Shown one piece after another: positions 9,682 to 20,600 of a stretch of 64,000 nucleotides of DNA (the stretch's first letter is position 1; each line of letters starts with the position of its first letter). This DNA is from JACMLD01 sp047602295 (GTDB lineage: Bacteria > Bacteroidota > Bacteroidia > Chitinophagales > Chitinophagaceae). The position numbers were made by a program, and so were the translations under genes. Below the pieces are notes generated by a model. The model saw nothing but the letters and a program-made list of their open reading frames with translations. It was not told the origin of the DNA and searched no databases. The DNA lies in NCBI GenBank assembly GCA_047602295.1, contig JASGHP010000001.1:4340001-4404000 (forward strand), written 5' to 3'.

Positions 9682-10977
9682 CTATCGCAATCCTACATGG
9701 TCAATGTATATATTTCCAGACCAGCCGGCAGATTGAAAGATTAATTCAGTGATGCTTGCAGGATTGCCAATATCGCTCATGTTAAACGTAAAGGTTTTCC
9801 ATTCTCCATCTGGTACTGTAACGGTATAAGGACTTCCCCATCCGCCATTCACTACCAGGTTCAATGTTTTTCCACCGGTGCCCGCTGTTCCGTATACAGA
9901 AAACTCCAATTTGGTGTAAGCACTGGTGGAAGGGCCGCCATCATTGTGCAGCGTGATGCCTTCATATCCTCCGGAACCATACATAGCTTTTATAGAATTA
10001 TTGCCTTGCCTTACAATTTCCGTGCTGCTGAAATCGCGACCTGCCCAAGACCAATCCTGGAAACCATTCTGCAATGCATCCGTATAAATTGCGTAAGGAA
10101 AATCAGCTAAAGGCGGAAGCCCGCCCAAATAATCCAGCACTTCTGATTCTACAGTTTGTGTTGAATTGCGTACAGAAAATTTAAGTTTTCCTTTTAGCAC
10201 GCCTTCCGGAACAGTTACAACAAGCTTGGTGGCAGACTGGCTTACAAATGTTGTAACAGGTGTTGTTACGCCTGTAAATGTGATCCCACTTATCATATCC
10301 AGGTTTGCACCTGTTATTGTAAGATCAGATTTTGGCAAAACCGGATTAGGTGACAAAGCCCCGATAGTTGGCATCGTTACCAGCAATACACTATCTGTTT
10401 CAACAGTCAGTGGTTTTGTTCCTACAAAATAAACAGACAGTTTCCCTGACTGAGCGGCCGCCGGAATTTTAACCACCAATTCATTAAACGTTCTGCTAAC
10501 AAAAGTGGTTTCGGCAACATCTTTTGCAAATACAATTTGCTTTATCCAGTTTAGGTATTCTCCTTTTATAGAAATATTCTCACCAGGCTTTGCCTGTTTT
10601 GTCATCGAGGTTATTTTGATGGAGACATTGAAATTGATTTTTGTTTTTGATACAATGTCACCATCGGGTGTTTTAAGTGTTACATATCCTTCCTGCGTGG
10701 CCGTAGGTATTAAAAAAGTAATGCGCTCAGATGTTTGCTGAATAAAAGCGTTGGCTGCCACTGTTGCACCGGTTAGCTGTACCGCTGTTACTTTATTAAG
10801 ATTGTGCCCAATGAAATAAATAGTATCTCCATGCTTTGCACCTGAAGGTCCGAAACTCAGCAACTCAACTTTGCTCGAACCCGGATTGTCTGATTTTTTG
10901 CAGGCGCCTATGCAACAAACAGCGCTGGCAAACAAAACAAACAGCAGCAGGCGTATATTATAAATGCTCTTTATCAT
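9682..10977 (-). CDS. Surface glycan-binding lipoprotein with IPT/TIG repeats and C-terminal jelly roll
   Basis: A 431-aa lipoprotein: a hydrophobic leader ends in IGAC (Cys26) and KKSDN. Three IPT/TIG-type Ig-like repeats follow (about 38-115, 116-200 and 203-285), each with the GDTIYFIGHNL or ADLTITGANL style of strand. The last 140 residues (from LADFPYAIYTDALQNG) resemble a carbohydrate-binding jelly roll, ending in GNIYIDHVGLR. Such proteins follow SusD in polysaccharide loci and act as surface glycan-binding proteins (SusE/SusF role). It is fourth in the SusC-SusD operon and has the same architecture as the frameshifted gene just upstream, suggesting duplication and divergence. Mannan as ligand is inferred from context. 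Confidence 0.8.
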   Translation of the reverse strand: MIKSIYNIRLLLFVLFASAVCCIGACKKSDNPGSSKVELLSFGPSGAKHGDTIYFIGHNLNKVTAVQLTGATVAANAFIQQTSERITFLIPTATQEGYVTLKTPDGDIVSKTKINFNVSIKITSMTKQAKPGENISIKGEYLNWIKQIVFAKDVAETTFVSRTFNELVVKIPAAAQSGKLSVYFVGTKPLTVETDSVLLVTMPTIGALSPNPVLPKSDLTITGANLDMISGITFTGVTTPVTTFVSQSATKLVVTVPEGVLKGKLKFSVRNSTQTVESEVLDYLGGLPPLADFPYAIYTDALQNGFQDWSWAGRDFSSTEIVRQGNNSIKAMYGSGGYEGITLHNDGGPSTSAYTKLEFSVYGTAGTGGKTLNLVVNGGWGSPYTVTVPDGEWKTFTFNMSDIGNPASITELIFQSAGWSGNIYIDHVGLR

Positions 10978-11014
10978 TATTGAATATTTTATGATTGTTC
11001 TTAAATAACAATGC

Positions 11015-12158
11015 TTATTTTTTTATGATTTTGGGAACGATCCTGAAATTGTCGAAAGACATATCGCAATCCAAATCGCCACCACCATGAAATAATAGCC
11101 TTGTCCAGTATCCATCATGATTTACAGTAATTGGCTTGCCATAGCTTTTTACAATTTCATCAAAAGCAATGGTTACCGTTTGCCACGCACCTTTTGTATC
11201 ATATGGAGGTGCCCATATGTATGCATCATTATTTTCGGCCTGCAAGCCAACATTTATTTTAAGCGCATTTGCGTTGTATGGCTTCATGGTGTTTAGCTCA
11301 AACTTAAGGTTGTAATCAGATGGTTTAAGAATGGCATCATCCGGTATATTTTTGCTGATATCACCCATTGCACTTGCAGGGCCACCCGCTACTTCTGTCC
11401 ATGCCCACGCACCTATCTTTTGTTTTACACGGATATAATTGCCATTGATAGAAGGAGGATTCTGTAGTACCAGGATTGGTTACCACATAAGCATTGTTCC
11501 ACCAACCAGTAAAAGGATCACTACTGATAATAATATTGCGGTTGTCTCTAAACCAGAAATCAGATTTTACTTCTCCGAAATTGGTTTTAACAGTTACCTG
11601 GCCGGGCAATGCGCCATTAGGTATGCGCACTTTTAATATCTTATCCGTTATAGAAGTAATTTCGCCTTTTACGCCGCCGGTAAATGTTACTGTAAGTGGC
11701 TCGTAAAAGAAATCGCCACGCAATGTTGCTTCATTGCCAGTGGCTACATATTCGCAATCCATGGATTTTAAAACGGGTTCGCTTATCAATACTTTAAAAT
11801 CATACAATAAGACTCTTCCATCAGAGAAAACTATTTTCAATTTATTGGTAATCACCTTTGGTATCTGGTTAGGCACATTTACCAGTATGGTAGTATTGGT
11901 GATATAAGTTGGTGTAAGCACTGCTTTTTGATCGTTGAACCAAATTTCTGTAGCATCACCCAAGTTCTCACCTATAATAGCAATTTGTCCACCCTGGAAA
12001 GCACCTACCAATAAAGAATCTGATGATGCAGGATTAGTAATGCGTACATATTTAATAACTGGCTGCGCCGGTGAATTATCTTTTGTACACGATGCGTATA
12101 TGCCTGCCGTTCCAATAACAGCAATCAGCCAAAGCACCGGTTTTAATATATTCTTCAT
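11015..12158 (-). pseudogene. Surface glycan-binding IPT lipoprotein, interrupted by a one-base frameshift
   Basis: Two overlapping frames (12158-11361 and 11368-11015) are the halves of one protein of about 380 aa. The first half has a lipoprotein leader (YASC, Cys24) and IPT/TIG repeats. It then runs into unrelated sequence after NAYVVTNPGTT. The second half carries the glycan-binding jelly roll (KFELNTMKPYNANALKINVG, ending SFDNFRIVPKIIKK). Removing one T of the TT at 11460-11461 (+ strand) restores DPPSINGNYIRVKQKIG and joins the halves seamlessly through GGPASAMGDISKN. The cause may be a sequencing error or a real lesion. It sits directly after SusD (37-bp gap) where SusE-like proteins belong. 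There is no slippery heptamer and no stop at the switch point, so programmed frameshifting is unlikely. Confidence 0.82.
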
Positions 12159-12195
12159 ATCGCTTTAATTTATTTTGATCTGAAAATTGTATTGC

Positions 12196-13890
12196 TTAAT
12201 AATCAACAGGAGGTTTTAAAAGATTAGGTGCCTGTGCAAGTTCCGCTGCCGGAATAGGAAGCAGGAAATTGCCATCATTGGCATTAATCTTTCTGTCTGT
12301 AGTTGCCCACACAGTTTTAATCAATGTCCAGCTTGTTGGATCTGGTGTTCTGTCTGGTATGGTTGCAAACAAACCGCGATCCTGCGCATTAAGAATAGCA
12401 TATGCTTTTGCTTTGTTATAATAATGCAGGCTTACCAAATCGTACCATGCCATTCCTTCCACCGCAAACTCTATAAATCTTTCTTTTAGAATTTTATCAA
12501 TGTTAAGTATGGATGTAGTATCTGGCGCAAGTCCTGCACGTGTGTGTACCTTATTGAAATAGCTCATTGCTGTTGCATCTGAAGTAGTGGCGCTGTTGCC
12601 CAGGGTTGCTTCTGCATAGATAAGGTACATCTCTGCCAGGCGTTGCATGTAGGTATCATTGCCATAATATTGAGATGCAGATTGTCCGCCTACGTCTTCG
12701 GCTTTGCCCGTAACATATTTCTTAATAGCAAGAAAGTTTCCATCATTACCGGTTGATGCAGTAGATGGATAAATTAATTTCTGCTTGCCATTGGTGGTTG
12801 ATTGGGTTATCTCCGCATAGTAAGCACCCGGCAGCATGAAGGTTGCCTTCAATCTTTGATCAAGTGTTTTACCTTTTAATGTATCGCCATTAGCAGATGC
12901 AGTAAAGCCTTCATAATTCGTCATCATCCACCAGGTAGCTCCTTTATCACCACCCCAGCCATCGCCATTGGCAATATCCGGACTATACGCTAAGTAAGCA
13001 GGTGTACTGTTTTGTGTGCCCCATGCACCGGGAGAATAAACCCATTGTAATGAGAACAATGATTCAGGATTATTATCGTAAGGAAATAAAAACAGGTCTG
13101 AATAATTTTTTAGTAGAGAAGCGCCACTGTTTTTAATAACATCGTCTGAATAATATTTAGCGCTGTCTAAAAAAGACTGGTTTCTTGCACCAGCTCCGTT
13201 AGATTCAACACCTGATCTTTCCAAATAAAAACGGGCAAGCATTCCTTCCGCAGACCATTTTGTTAACCTGCCTGCACGTGCTGGTTTATCAGGAAGATCT
13301 GCTGCTGCTGCACGCATTTCTTTTGTAATAAACTTCCAAACACTTTTTTCTGTATTCCTTGGTTTGGTGGTATCAGACAATAAAGCAAGATTGTCTTCTA
13401 TTATAGGAACAGCACCCCAGTTCATTACCAGAAAACGGTACGCCAATGCCCGCATAAACCTTGCTTCAGCAATAGCCATTTTTTTAACCGAGGGTGTAAC
13501 ACCGCTACCTGCGTATTTATTAATATTGATAATAGCCAGGTTTGACTGACCCACCACAATAAAGAATGAACGCCATGATGAACCGTTCTCCGGTGTATTG
13601 CCCGTTGTATTGAAGAGCACATTGCCCCTGTCGTTATATGCAGAGTAGGCAGTGCCCGCACGAAAGTCGCCAAGGTTGTAAGAAGCTTTGTCATTGTAAT
13701 CGAACCAAACCTTGCTGTATAACAAACCTGTGCTGGCAAGCACCTGGTCATCTGTTTTATAAAAACTTGCATCTACAATAGAATCTGTAGGCGGTTTTTC
13801 AAGGAACTCTTTTTTACAACCAAATGCCATTACTGCCGCCAGCGCTATCCATATTTTTTTACGATTTATATTTTTCATGTGCGGTTTCAT
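12196..13890 (-). CDS. SusD/RagB-family nutrient-binding outer-membrane lipoprotein
   Basis: A 564-aa SusD homologue. The leader ends in AFGCKKEFLEKPP, with lipid-modified Cys25 and the classical post-Cys sequence of SusD proteins. The N-terminal part has TPR-like helices (ARFMRALAYRFLVMNWGAVPI is the conserved SusD helix). The C-terminus holds the SusD/RagB domain, including QRLAEMYLIYAEATLG and KERFIEFAVEGMAWYDLV. It would form the lid over the SusC barrel and bind mannan oligosaccharides. Its ATG overlaps the SusC stop by one base (TAATG), so the two are translationally coupled. A start at internal Met5 (13878) is also possible. Confidence 0.95.
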   Translation of the reverse strand: MKPHMKNINRKKIWIALAAVMAFGCKKEFLEKPPTDSIVDASFYKTDDQVLASTGLLYSKVWFDYNDKASYNLGDFRAGTAYSAYNDRGNVLFNTTGNTPENGSSWRSFFIVVGQSNLAIININKYAGSGVTPSVKKMAIAEARFMRALAYRFLVMNWGAVPIIEDNLALLSDTTKPRNTEKSVWKFITKEMRAAAADLPDKPARAGRLTKWSAEGMLARFYLERSGVESNGAGARNQSFLDSAKYYSDDVIKNSGASLLKNYSDLFLFPYDNNPESLFSLQWVYSPGAWGTQNSTPAYLAYSPDIANGDGWGGDKGATWWMMTNYEGFTASANGDTLKGKTLDQRLKATFMLPGAYYAEITQSTTNGKQKLIYPSTASTGNDGNFLAIKKYVTGKAEDVGGQSASQYYGNDTYMQRLAEMYLIYAEATLGNSATTSDATAMSYFNKVHTRAGLAPDTTSILNIDKILKERFIEFAVEGMAWYDLVSLHYYNKAKAYAILNAQDRGLFATIPDRTPDPTSWTLIKTVWATTDRKINANDGNFLLPIPAAELAQAPNLLKPPVDY

Positions 13891-16800
13891 TAAAAGTTTA
13901 CATTAAGGTTACATGTATAAACAGGCGTCAGCGGGTAGCGGCCAAAATCTAAACCAATAGCCTGGTTGCCCGCACTTGCATCTCTGCCAACATAAGCACC
14001 TACTTCCGGATCAAAACCTGTGTATTTAGTAAATGTGGCTACGTTTTGTGCACCTATCGTTATCCTTACACCCCTGATTACTTTTTGCTTATTCAATACA
14101 CTTGCAGGGAAATTATAAGAGAGCGAAATGTTTTTGATTCTTACGAATGTTCCATCTTCTACCCATTTATTAGTTGGCCTTGTATAATTGCCATTGGGGC
14201 CATAAGAAATTCTTGCCACCTCTGTATTGGGATTTGAAAGCGCTACTTTACCCCGCGCATCTGTTGTTGGTTTTGCATAATCCATTGCGCCAATCAGCAG
14301 GTTGCGGCTTAGGTTGATGTTATTAGGGTTGGTATTTCTTTTTGCGAGGTAATTATAAATATCATTACCAAAGGTTCCGGTTATCAATATGCTTAAGTCA
14401 AAATTTTTGTACGAGAAAGAGTTGGAAAAACCTGCAAACATTTTCGGCCAGGGATTGCCGATATAAGTCTCATCGTACGTATCAATTTTACCATCGGGCT
14501 TTCCGTTTGGCCCGCTAATATCTTTAAACTTAACATCGCCCACCCATATGCCATTGGCCTGTTCTGTTGAAAGCCTGTTGCCATTGTTATCAACCGGCAC
14601 TGCACTTTTATTAATCTCATCAATTGATTGAAACAATCCTTCTTCTATATAACCGCGGAAAAGCCATGGTGCCTGTCCAACTGCAGAACGTTGTGTCCAA
14701 TCGTCCAGCCACCAGGATGTACGGCTTACGAAAGCTGCGTCAGAATAAAACTTCTTAATGGTAGTTTTAAAGGCTGAAATATTGAGGTTAGATTCCCATT
14801 TAAAATTCTTGTTGGAAACATTGGTTGTAATTAAAGTAAAGCCCCAACCTTTATTCTGCAATGAACCAAGGTTAACCGTTGGCGAACCAACAGCACCTGT
14901 TCCATTTGTTCCCATATACCAAGGCAATGGGTTATCCATTAAAAGATTGTTGGTATTCTTTACATAATAATCAAACTCCAGTTGAATGCGGTTTTTAAAC
15001 AAACCCAGGTTGATACCTATATTATCTGTTTTTGTTTCTTCCCACTTTAAAGCAGGGTTGCTGTAACGTGCAGGCAGGAAACCTGTGCCTGTTGGCGTAG
15101 CACCTGTTGCCAAAGGCGAGTAGATGCCACCGCCACCCTGGTTGCCGGTAGTACCTGTTTCCAGTCTTAATTTTAAATCGCTGATAAAGGGTACATCAAA
15201 AAATTTCTCTTGCGAAATTCTCCAGGCTGCAGACACAGAAGGAAACGTGCCCCATTTATTATCTGCTCCAAAATTTGCAGATCCATCACGGCGAATGGTT
15301 CCTACCAGTATGTACCTGTTGTCGTAGTTGTAACTAAGCCTTCCCAGGTAAGACTCCATGCCCCAATCGCCAGATCCTCCACCCGTAGCAGATGTCGTAG
15401 GATCGCCAGCGTTAAGATCAAAAATATCGTTGGTTAAAAAGCCGGTTCTTCTTGCACTAACATTTTTCCATTTTGATTCCTGCGCTTCATGAGTAGCCAT
15501 TACATTAATGCCATGCTTCTTAATCTGCTTGTTGTATTCAAGTGTCTGGCTCCAGTTCCAATAAGTATTGTTGCTGGTGTTATTATCAAGCGATGCAGTT
15601 GCGTTAATAGCCCAGCCAATAGAATAAGTAGGCTGATAATACACAGAGTTTGAGTAGCCAACATTTGTATTAAAAGAACTCCTGAAGTTGAGGTCTTTTG
15701 TTATTTTGATTCCAAGGTTCAAACCACCCAATAACTCTCTGCGGGTGAGTGTATTGGTTTTCAGGTTCGCAATGGCGATGGGGTTTACAGGAGCAAACTG
15801 GTTGGCGCCATTTGTTATATCTCCCCCGCCCCATGATCCATCCAGGTTTTTTACAGGTATCTGCGGCGTCAGTTGCAATGCATCTGAGATTACATTTTCC
15901 TGGCTGGTGGTTAGGTTTTCATTGGTTTGATTGAATGCAAGATTTACACCCAATGTAGCCCAATCCCTTAGTTTATTATCAAGGTTTAAACGGGTTCCAT
16001 ATCTTTTAAAGCCTGATCCAACCGCTACGCCTTTCTGGTTTAAATACTCACCGGAAAAATAATAAGTTGTTTTATCGTTTCCACCACTAATGCTAAGCTG
16101 ATGCTTTTGCATAGGGGTAGATTTAAATAATTCGTGCTGCCAGTCTGTTCCTTTTCCCAGCAATGAAGAATCAAGAAATTCATTGGGTGTTTGTCCGCCG
16201 GCAATTGCATGAAACTGTTTTACCATTGTTGCGTATTGCTGCAGATCCATTACCTGTAAATGTTTTGGAGGCGCCTGCACACTGTATTGCAAACCGTAGT
16301 TTATTTTTGCTTCACCAGCTTTACCACGTTTGGTCGTTATCAGCAACACACCGTTGGTGGCACGTGAACCGTATATTGCCGTAGCAGAAGGTCCTTGCAA
16401 AACCTGTATGTCTTCAACATCTGCAGGGTTTAAACCAGACAGTGGATTTGCAGAACTGCTGGAACCATACGCTACAGACTGACCAGCAATCTGCACACCA
16501 TCTATTACATACAATGGCTCTGTGCTTCCGTTAATAGAACTTACGCCCCTGATATTTACAGATATGCCACCACCAGGTTGTCCGGAGTTTTGTGTGATGT
16601 ATACACCGGCAGATCTACCTTGTATGGCTTGTTCAATAGTAGTGTTGAGCGTCTTTTCAATATCTTTTGATGATACAGTTGTTTGCGCACTGGTAAGGTT
16701 TACTCTTTTCGATTTTCCATAACCAATTACCACCACATCTTCCAGCCTGGATTGATCTGGTGAAAGACTCGCATTAACTGTTGCAGTGGTTCCTACTTTT

Positions 16801-17084
16801 ACTTCTCTTCTTTCATAACCCACATAAGTTATTACCAGTACATCTCCCGGCTGTGCAGGAATTGTAAACGCACCCTGGCTATCTGTAGAAGTGGCTGCAG
16901 TTGTTCTTTTATTATGAACAGTTGCACCTTCCAATCCTTTTCCGCCAGCGACCGTAATTTTTCCGCTTACTTTTCTTACGTCTTTTTGTGCAAACGCACC
17001 GGTGTTCAATAGCAGGCTGCACAGCATCATCCAAAGCATAAGGCTGGATAGATGGGGTTTCTTTTTACATTTTAGCATACGCAA
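13890..17084 (-). CDS. SusC/RagA-family TonB-linked outer-membrane transporter
   Basis: A 1064-aa TonB-dependent transporter. A signal peptide ends near AFAQ (about 33). A carboxypeptidase-regulatory-like Ig domain follows (VSGKITVAGGKGLEGATV, about 39-115). The plug domain begins near DVVVIGYGKSKR, includes QAIQGRSAGVYI and SVNIRGVSSING, and has the SusC-specific LYVIDGVQI. The rest is the 22-strand barrel, ending in an aromatic-rich strand (CNLNVNF). Length and motifs match the family. It pairs with the SusD gene that overlaps its stop codon. The 593-bp leader upstream and the hybrid sensor gene beyond it suggest sensor-controlled transcription. There is no N-terminal STN domain, so signalling through an anti-sigma factor is not expected. 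Confidence 0.95.
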   Translation of the reverse strand: MRMLKCKKKPHLSSLMLWMMLCSLLLNTGAFAQKDVRKVSGKITVAGGKGLEGATVHNKRTTAATSTDSQGAFTIPAQPGDVLVITYVGYERREVKVGTTATVNASLSPDQSRLEDVVVIGYGKSKRVNLTSAQTTVSSKDIEKTLNTTIEQAIQGRSAGVYITQNSGQPGGGISVNIRGVSSINGSTEPLYVIDGVQIAGQSVAYGSSSSANPLSGLNPADVEDIQVLQGPSATAIYGSRATNGVLLITTKRGKAGEAKINYGLQYSVQAPPKHLQVMDLQQYATMVKQFHAIAGGQTPNEFLDSSLLGKGTDWQHELFKSTPMQKHQLSISGGNDKTTYYFSGEYLNQKGVAVGSGFKRYGTRLNLDNKLRDWATLGVNLAFNQTNENLTTSQENVISDALQLTPQIPVKNLDGSWGGGDITNGANQFAPVNPIAIANLKTNTLTRRELLGGLNLGIKITKDLNFRSSFNTNVGYSNSVYYQPTYSIGWAINATASLDNNTSNNTYWNWSQTLEYNKQIKKHGINVMATHEAQESKWKNVSARRTGFLTNDIFDLNAGDPTTSATGGGSGDWGMESYLGRLSYNYDNRYILVGTIRRDGSANFGADNKWGTFPSVSAAWRISQEKFFDVPFISDLKLRLETGTTGNQGGGGIYSPLATGATPTGTGFLPARYSNPALKWEETKTDNIGINLGLFKNRIQLEFDYYVKNTNNLLMDNPLPWYMGTNGTGAVGSPTVNLGSLQNKGWGFTLITTNVSNKNFKWESNLNISAFKTTIKKFYSDAAFVSRTSWWLDDWTQRSAVGQAPWLFRGYIEEGLFQSIDEINKSAVPVDNNGNRLSTEQANGIWVGDVKFKDISGPNGKPDGKIDTYDETYIGNPWPKMFAGFSNSFSYKNFDLSILITGTFGNDIYNYLAKRNTNPNNINLSRNLLIGAMDYAKPTTDARGKVALSNPNTEVARISYGPNGNYTRPTNKWVEDGTFVRIKNISLSYNFPASVLNKQKVIRGVRITIGAQNVATFTKYTGFDPEVGAYVGRDASAGNQAIGLDFGRYPLTPVYTCNLNVNF

Positions 17085-17677
17085 TCAGCATTATTGGTTA
17101 GGAATTATAAATAATAGTATCGTTGTTCTTTTACAGCAATGATTATTACTGCTCAAGGTTTATTGAGTGATTGACAAATACAGCACTGACAATTTTGCAT
17201 GAAAACTTATTGGGAAGAAATATTCGCCCAACCTTTTGATAGGTTTTAGGGCCAGTATGAAACCGTCGTTGCGGAAAGCCGGGAAAGAACATCCCGGCAA
17301 TAATGATGGATAGAACTGAATACAATTCCATAAGCATAGCAATCGTTTTTGCACTGTTAGTTTGATACCTGAATGGTAATTTATATGGCTGCCTTAACAG
17401 TGATAAAAGTAGGGCTTGAGTAAATAACTGATGGTATGCGTATGTTTCTGATTAAGGGTGTAATTGTTAAGTAAAGCCTGAAAATCATACAAAAACAGCG
17501 GAAACACCACCGCGTTTCTTTTGTGAGTGATTGTGACAAAACATTTTTCTCTTTGGAAATGAGGAGGTGTATTTAGTGGAGATGCATGCCTTAAAAAATG
17601 GAATTGGGATAAGCTTGTGCGACTACAACAATTAACGAGCTTTTAGAAAACAAAGCATGCTGCTATCCAACAGTTTT
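17085..17677. promoter_or_regulatory. Long leader/promoter region upstream of SusC
   Basis: 593 bp between the sensor gene and SusC, with no credible coding sequence. It must hold the SusC operon promoter and the sites bound by the hybrid sensor. A perfect 7-bp hairpin with G+C-rich arms lies at 17278-17284 and 17292-17298 (GCCGGGA / TCCCGGC). No clear TANNTTTG -7 motif was found on the minus strand. The transcript start and operator cannot be placed from sequence alone. Confidence 0.4.
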
Positions 17678-20600
17678 TCATTCTAAAGAAAAATCTGTAT
17701 GCCTTGGTTCTGATGAAACACCATTCTCTTTCTTCTTTTCTGCCAAATAAGCAGAAGGCGCTAAATTAAATTCAAGCTTAAAATATTTGGAGAAAGACTT
17801 AGGACTATTAAAACCAACTTCATAAGCTACCTCTGCAATGGTCATTTGGCTTTTCTGCAATAACTGCGCTGCCCTTCCAAGCCTGAACGAACGAATAAAT
17901 TCTATGGGGGTTTTACCTGTTAGCAACAACAATTTCTTATACAGCGTTACCCGGCTCATGAAAAGTGCACGGCTCATGTCTTCTACGGAGAAATCGGGGT
18001 TAGCAATATTCTTTTCTACAATTTCTTTTACCTGGTAGATAAATTGCTCGTCGTTTGAAACAATGTCAATCTCCGCAGGCTTTACTTCCACTTGCTTTTG
18101 ATATGTCTTGCGCAACCTTGCCTGTTCATCCAAAATGTTTTTCACCCTTGATAAAAGTATTTCGAAATTAAATGGCTTAATCACATAATCGCTTGCACCT
18201 GTTTCCAATCCTCTTAACTGCTGTTCCTCTCCTGCAAAAGCCGTCAGCAATATAACAGGTATGTGTGTGGTGCGTGGATCATGCTTTATCTTCTTACATA
18301 AACTTATACCGTCCATTTCAGGCATGCTGATATCTGCTACTACCATATCTGGATGATCTCCCAATGCTTTTTGCCAGCCTTCTTTTCCATTCACGGCTTC
18401 CAGGATAGTAAATTGTTCACGCAGGTTATCCTTTAGGTAAAAAAGAAAGTCCTCATTGTCTTCCACCAACAATAGTTTCGCTTTTTTTCCATTTAATGTT
18501 TTTGTTTCTGCAATGGCGGGTTCAATTACAGCTATCGCATCTTCTTCTATTGGCAAAACTTCATTTTTTATAACCGGCAATTCAATGACTGGCAACACCA
18601 CTGTAAAACAACTTCCTTTACCCGGTTCGCTCTGCACATCAACAGTGCCATTGTGCAGTTTTACAAACTCTTTTGTAATAGACAAACCAATGCCGCTTCC
18701 CTGGTTTACCATGCTGCCAGGTATATCGTGCTGAAAAAAACGTTCGAATATTTTATCTTGTTTCTCTTTTGGTATGCCAATGCCCGTATCTATTATTTTA
18801 ATAGCCAGCACCTGTTTGTTGTTTTCCATTTGCATTTGCAACTGCACGGCCACCTGTCCACTCTCGCCGGTAAACTTAAATGCATTGGCCAACAGGTTGA
18901 AAAAAATCCGCTCCAGTTTATCGTGGTCAAAATTCATTACGAGGCTGTCTACTGTAGAATAAAAAGAAAAGCGGATATTTTTCTTCTCTGCTATATCTGT
19001 AAATGAATGAGAAATCTCCCTGCTGAATTTAATAATATCGCTTTGTGAAGGATTGAGTTTAAGTTCCTGCACTTCCATCTTTCTGAAGTCAAGTAACTGG
19101 TTCACCATATTCAGTAGACGCCTAGCATTTCGGTGAATAAGTTGAAATTGTTTTCGCTGATCTGCATCATTGGCTTGTCGTATAATTTTATCAAGCGGCG
19201 TTAGAATCAATGAAAGCGGCGTTCTAAACTCATGACTAACGTTGGTGAAGAAACGTATTTTCAGCATGTCTAATTGATGCATGCGCTCTGCTTCCTGTTT
19301 CTGTTGTTCTATTTCAAAACGCATCCTGGCCCTTTGCAATACCAACCTGCGGCCAAGCCATAAAAGTCCTGCCAATGAAACAATGTATAAAAAGTAGGCA
19401 ACAGGAGTCTTCCAAAATGGGGGAAGAATTTTTATTTGCAATGCAACAGCTTTTTCATTCCATACACCATCGCTGTTTGCAGCTTTTACATAAAAGGTAT
19501 AATCACCTGGGTCAAGATTTGTATAAGTTGCTTTTCTTGTTTTGCCATCTACATACACCCATTCTTTATTAAAACCGTCCAGTTTGTAAGCGTATTTATT
19601 TTTATCAGTATTTAAAAAATTAAGAGATGCAAATTCAATAGACAACACATTCTCGTTATGCTTTAATGTAATGGCATCTGTGTGTGAAATAGATTTAGGC
19701 AAAACAACCCTATCATCTATTTTTTCTCCAATCACAACACTTTTGTTGAATAATTGCAAATCCGTTAAAACAACCGATGGAATACTTTTATCTGGAATAA
19801 TTTTTTCCGGGCTGAAAATATTGAAACCATTGGCGCCTGCAAATACAATATCACCACTGCGGGTTTTCAATGCTGCATTTTCAGTAAATGCTATTCCCTG
19901 CAAACCATCTTTTTCATCATAATTTTTACAGCTAATGGTAATATTATTGACGTTATCATTTGGCTGGTGCACCTGTATGCAGGAGATACCATTATAAGTG
20001 CTCACCCAAAGCCGGTGCTGGTGATCTTCCACAATCGTTAATATGGTATTGCCAGGCAATCCATTTTCTATTCTGAACGCTTTAAAAGTTTTGTCCTCTT
20101 TATTAAATACATTCAATCCATCACTGGTACCAATCCATATTAATCCACGGCTATCTTGTAAAATTGAAAGGATGATATTATTGCTGATGCCCTTGGGGTT
20201 GTTTGTAAAATTGGAATAGTATTCAACAGTACTTGTTTTCTTATCCAACACATCAATACCATTGGAAGAACCTACCCATAGATTTCCTTCCCGATCTTCC
20301 ATCAACTCAGAAATATAAGACGCATGAATTGAATTTGTCTCATAAGGTTTGTAACGATAAAAAATATTTTTCTCCCTGTCAAACCTGTTAAGACCGCCAG
20401 ACAACGTTCCTACCCAAAGATTTTTTTGTGCGTCTTCCAATATCTCGTATACCCGGTCGTCTGAGAGGCTATTGGTATCTGCGGGATTATTGCGGTAATG
20501 AGTAAACTTTTTACCATCATAACAATCAAGTCCTCCGAAATAAGTCCCAATCCATAATTTTTGTTGCTTATCTACATATAGGGAGACGATTATATCGTTA

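Noticed and set aside
11361..11368. Programmed frameshifting at the interrupted glycan-binding gene
   Set aside because: The switch point is about 90 bp upstream, with no slippery sequence or stop at the site; an indel explains it more simply.
17146..17354. Two overlapping 63-64 aa frames upstream of SusC
   Set aside because: No ribosome-binding site or protein character; the region is more likely regulatory.
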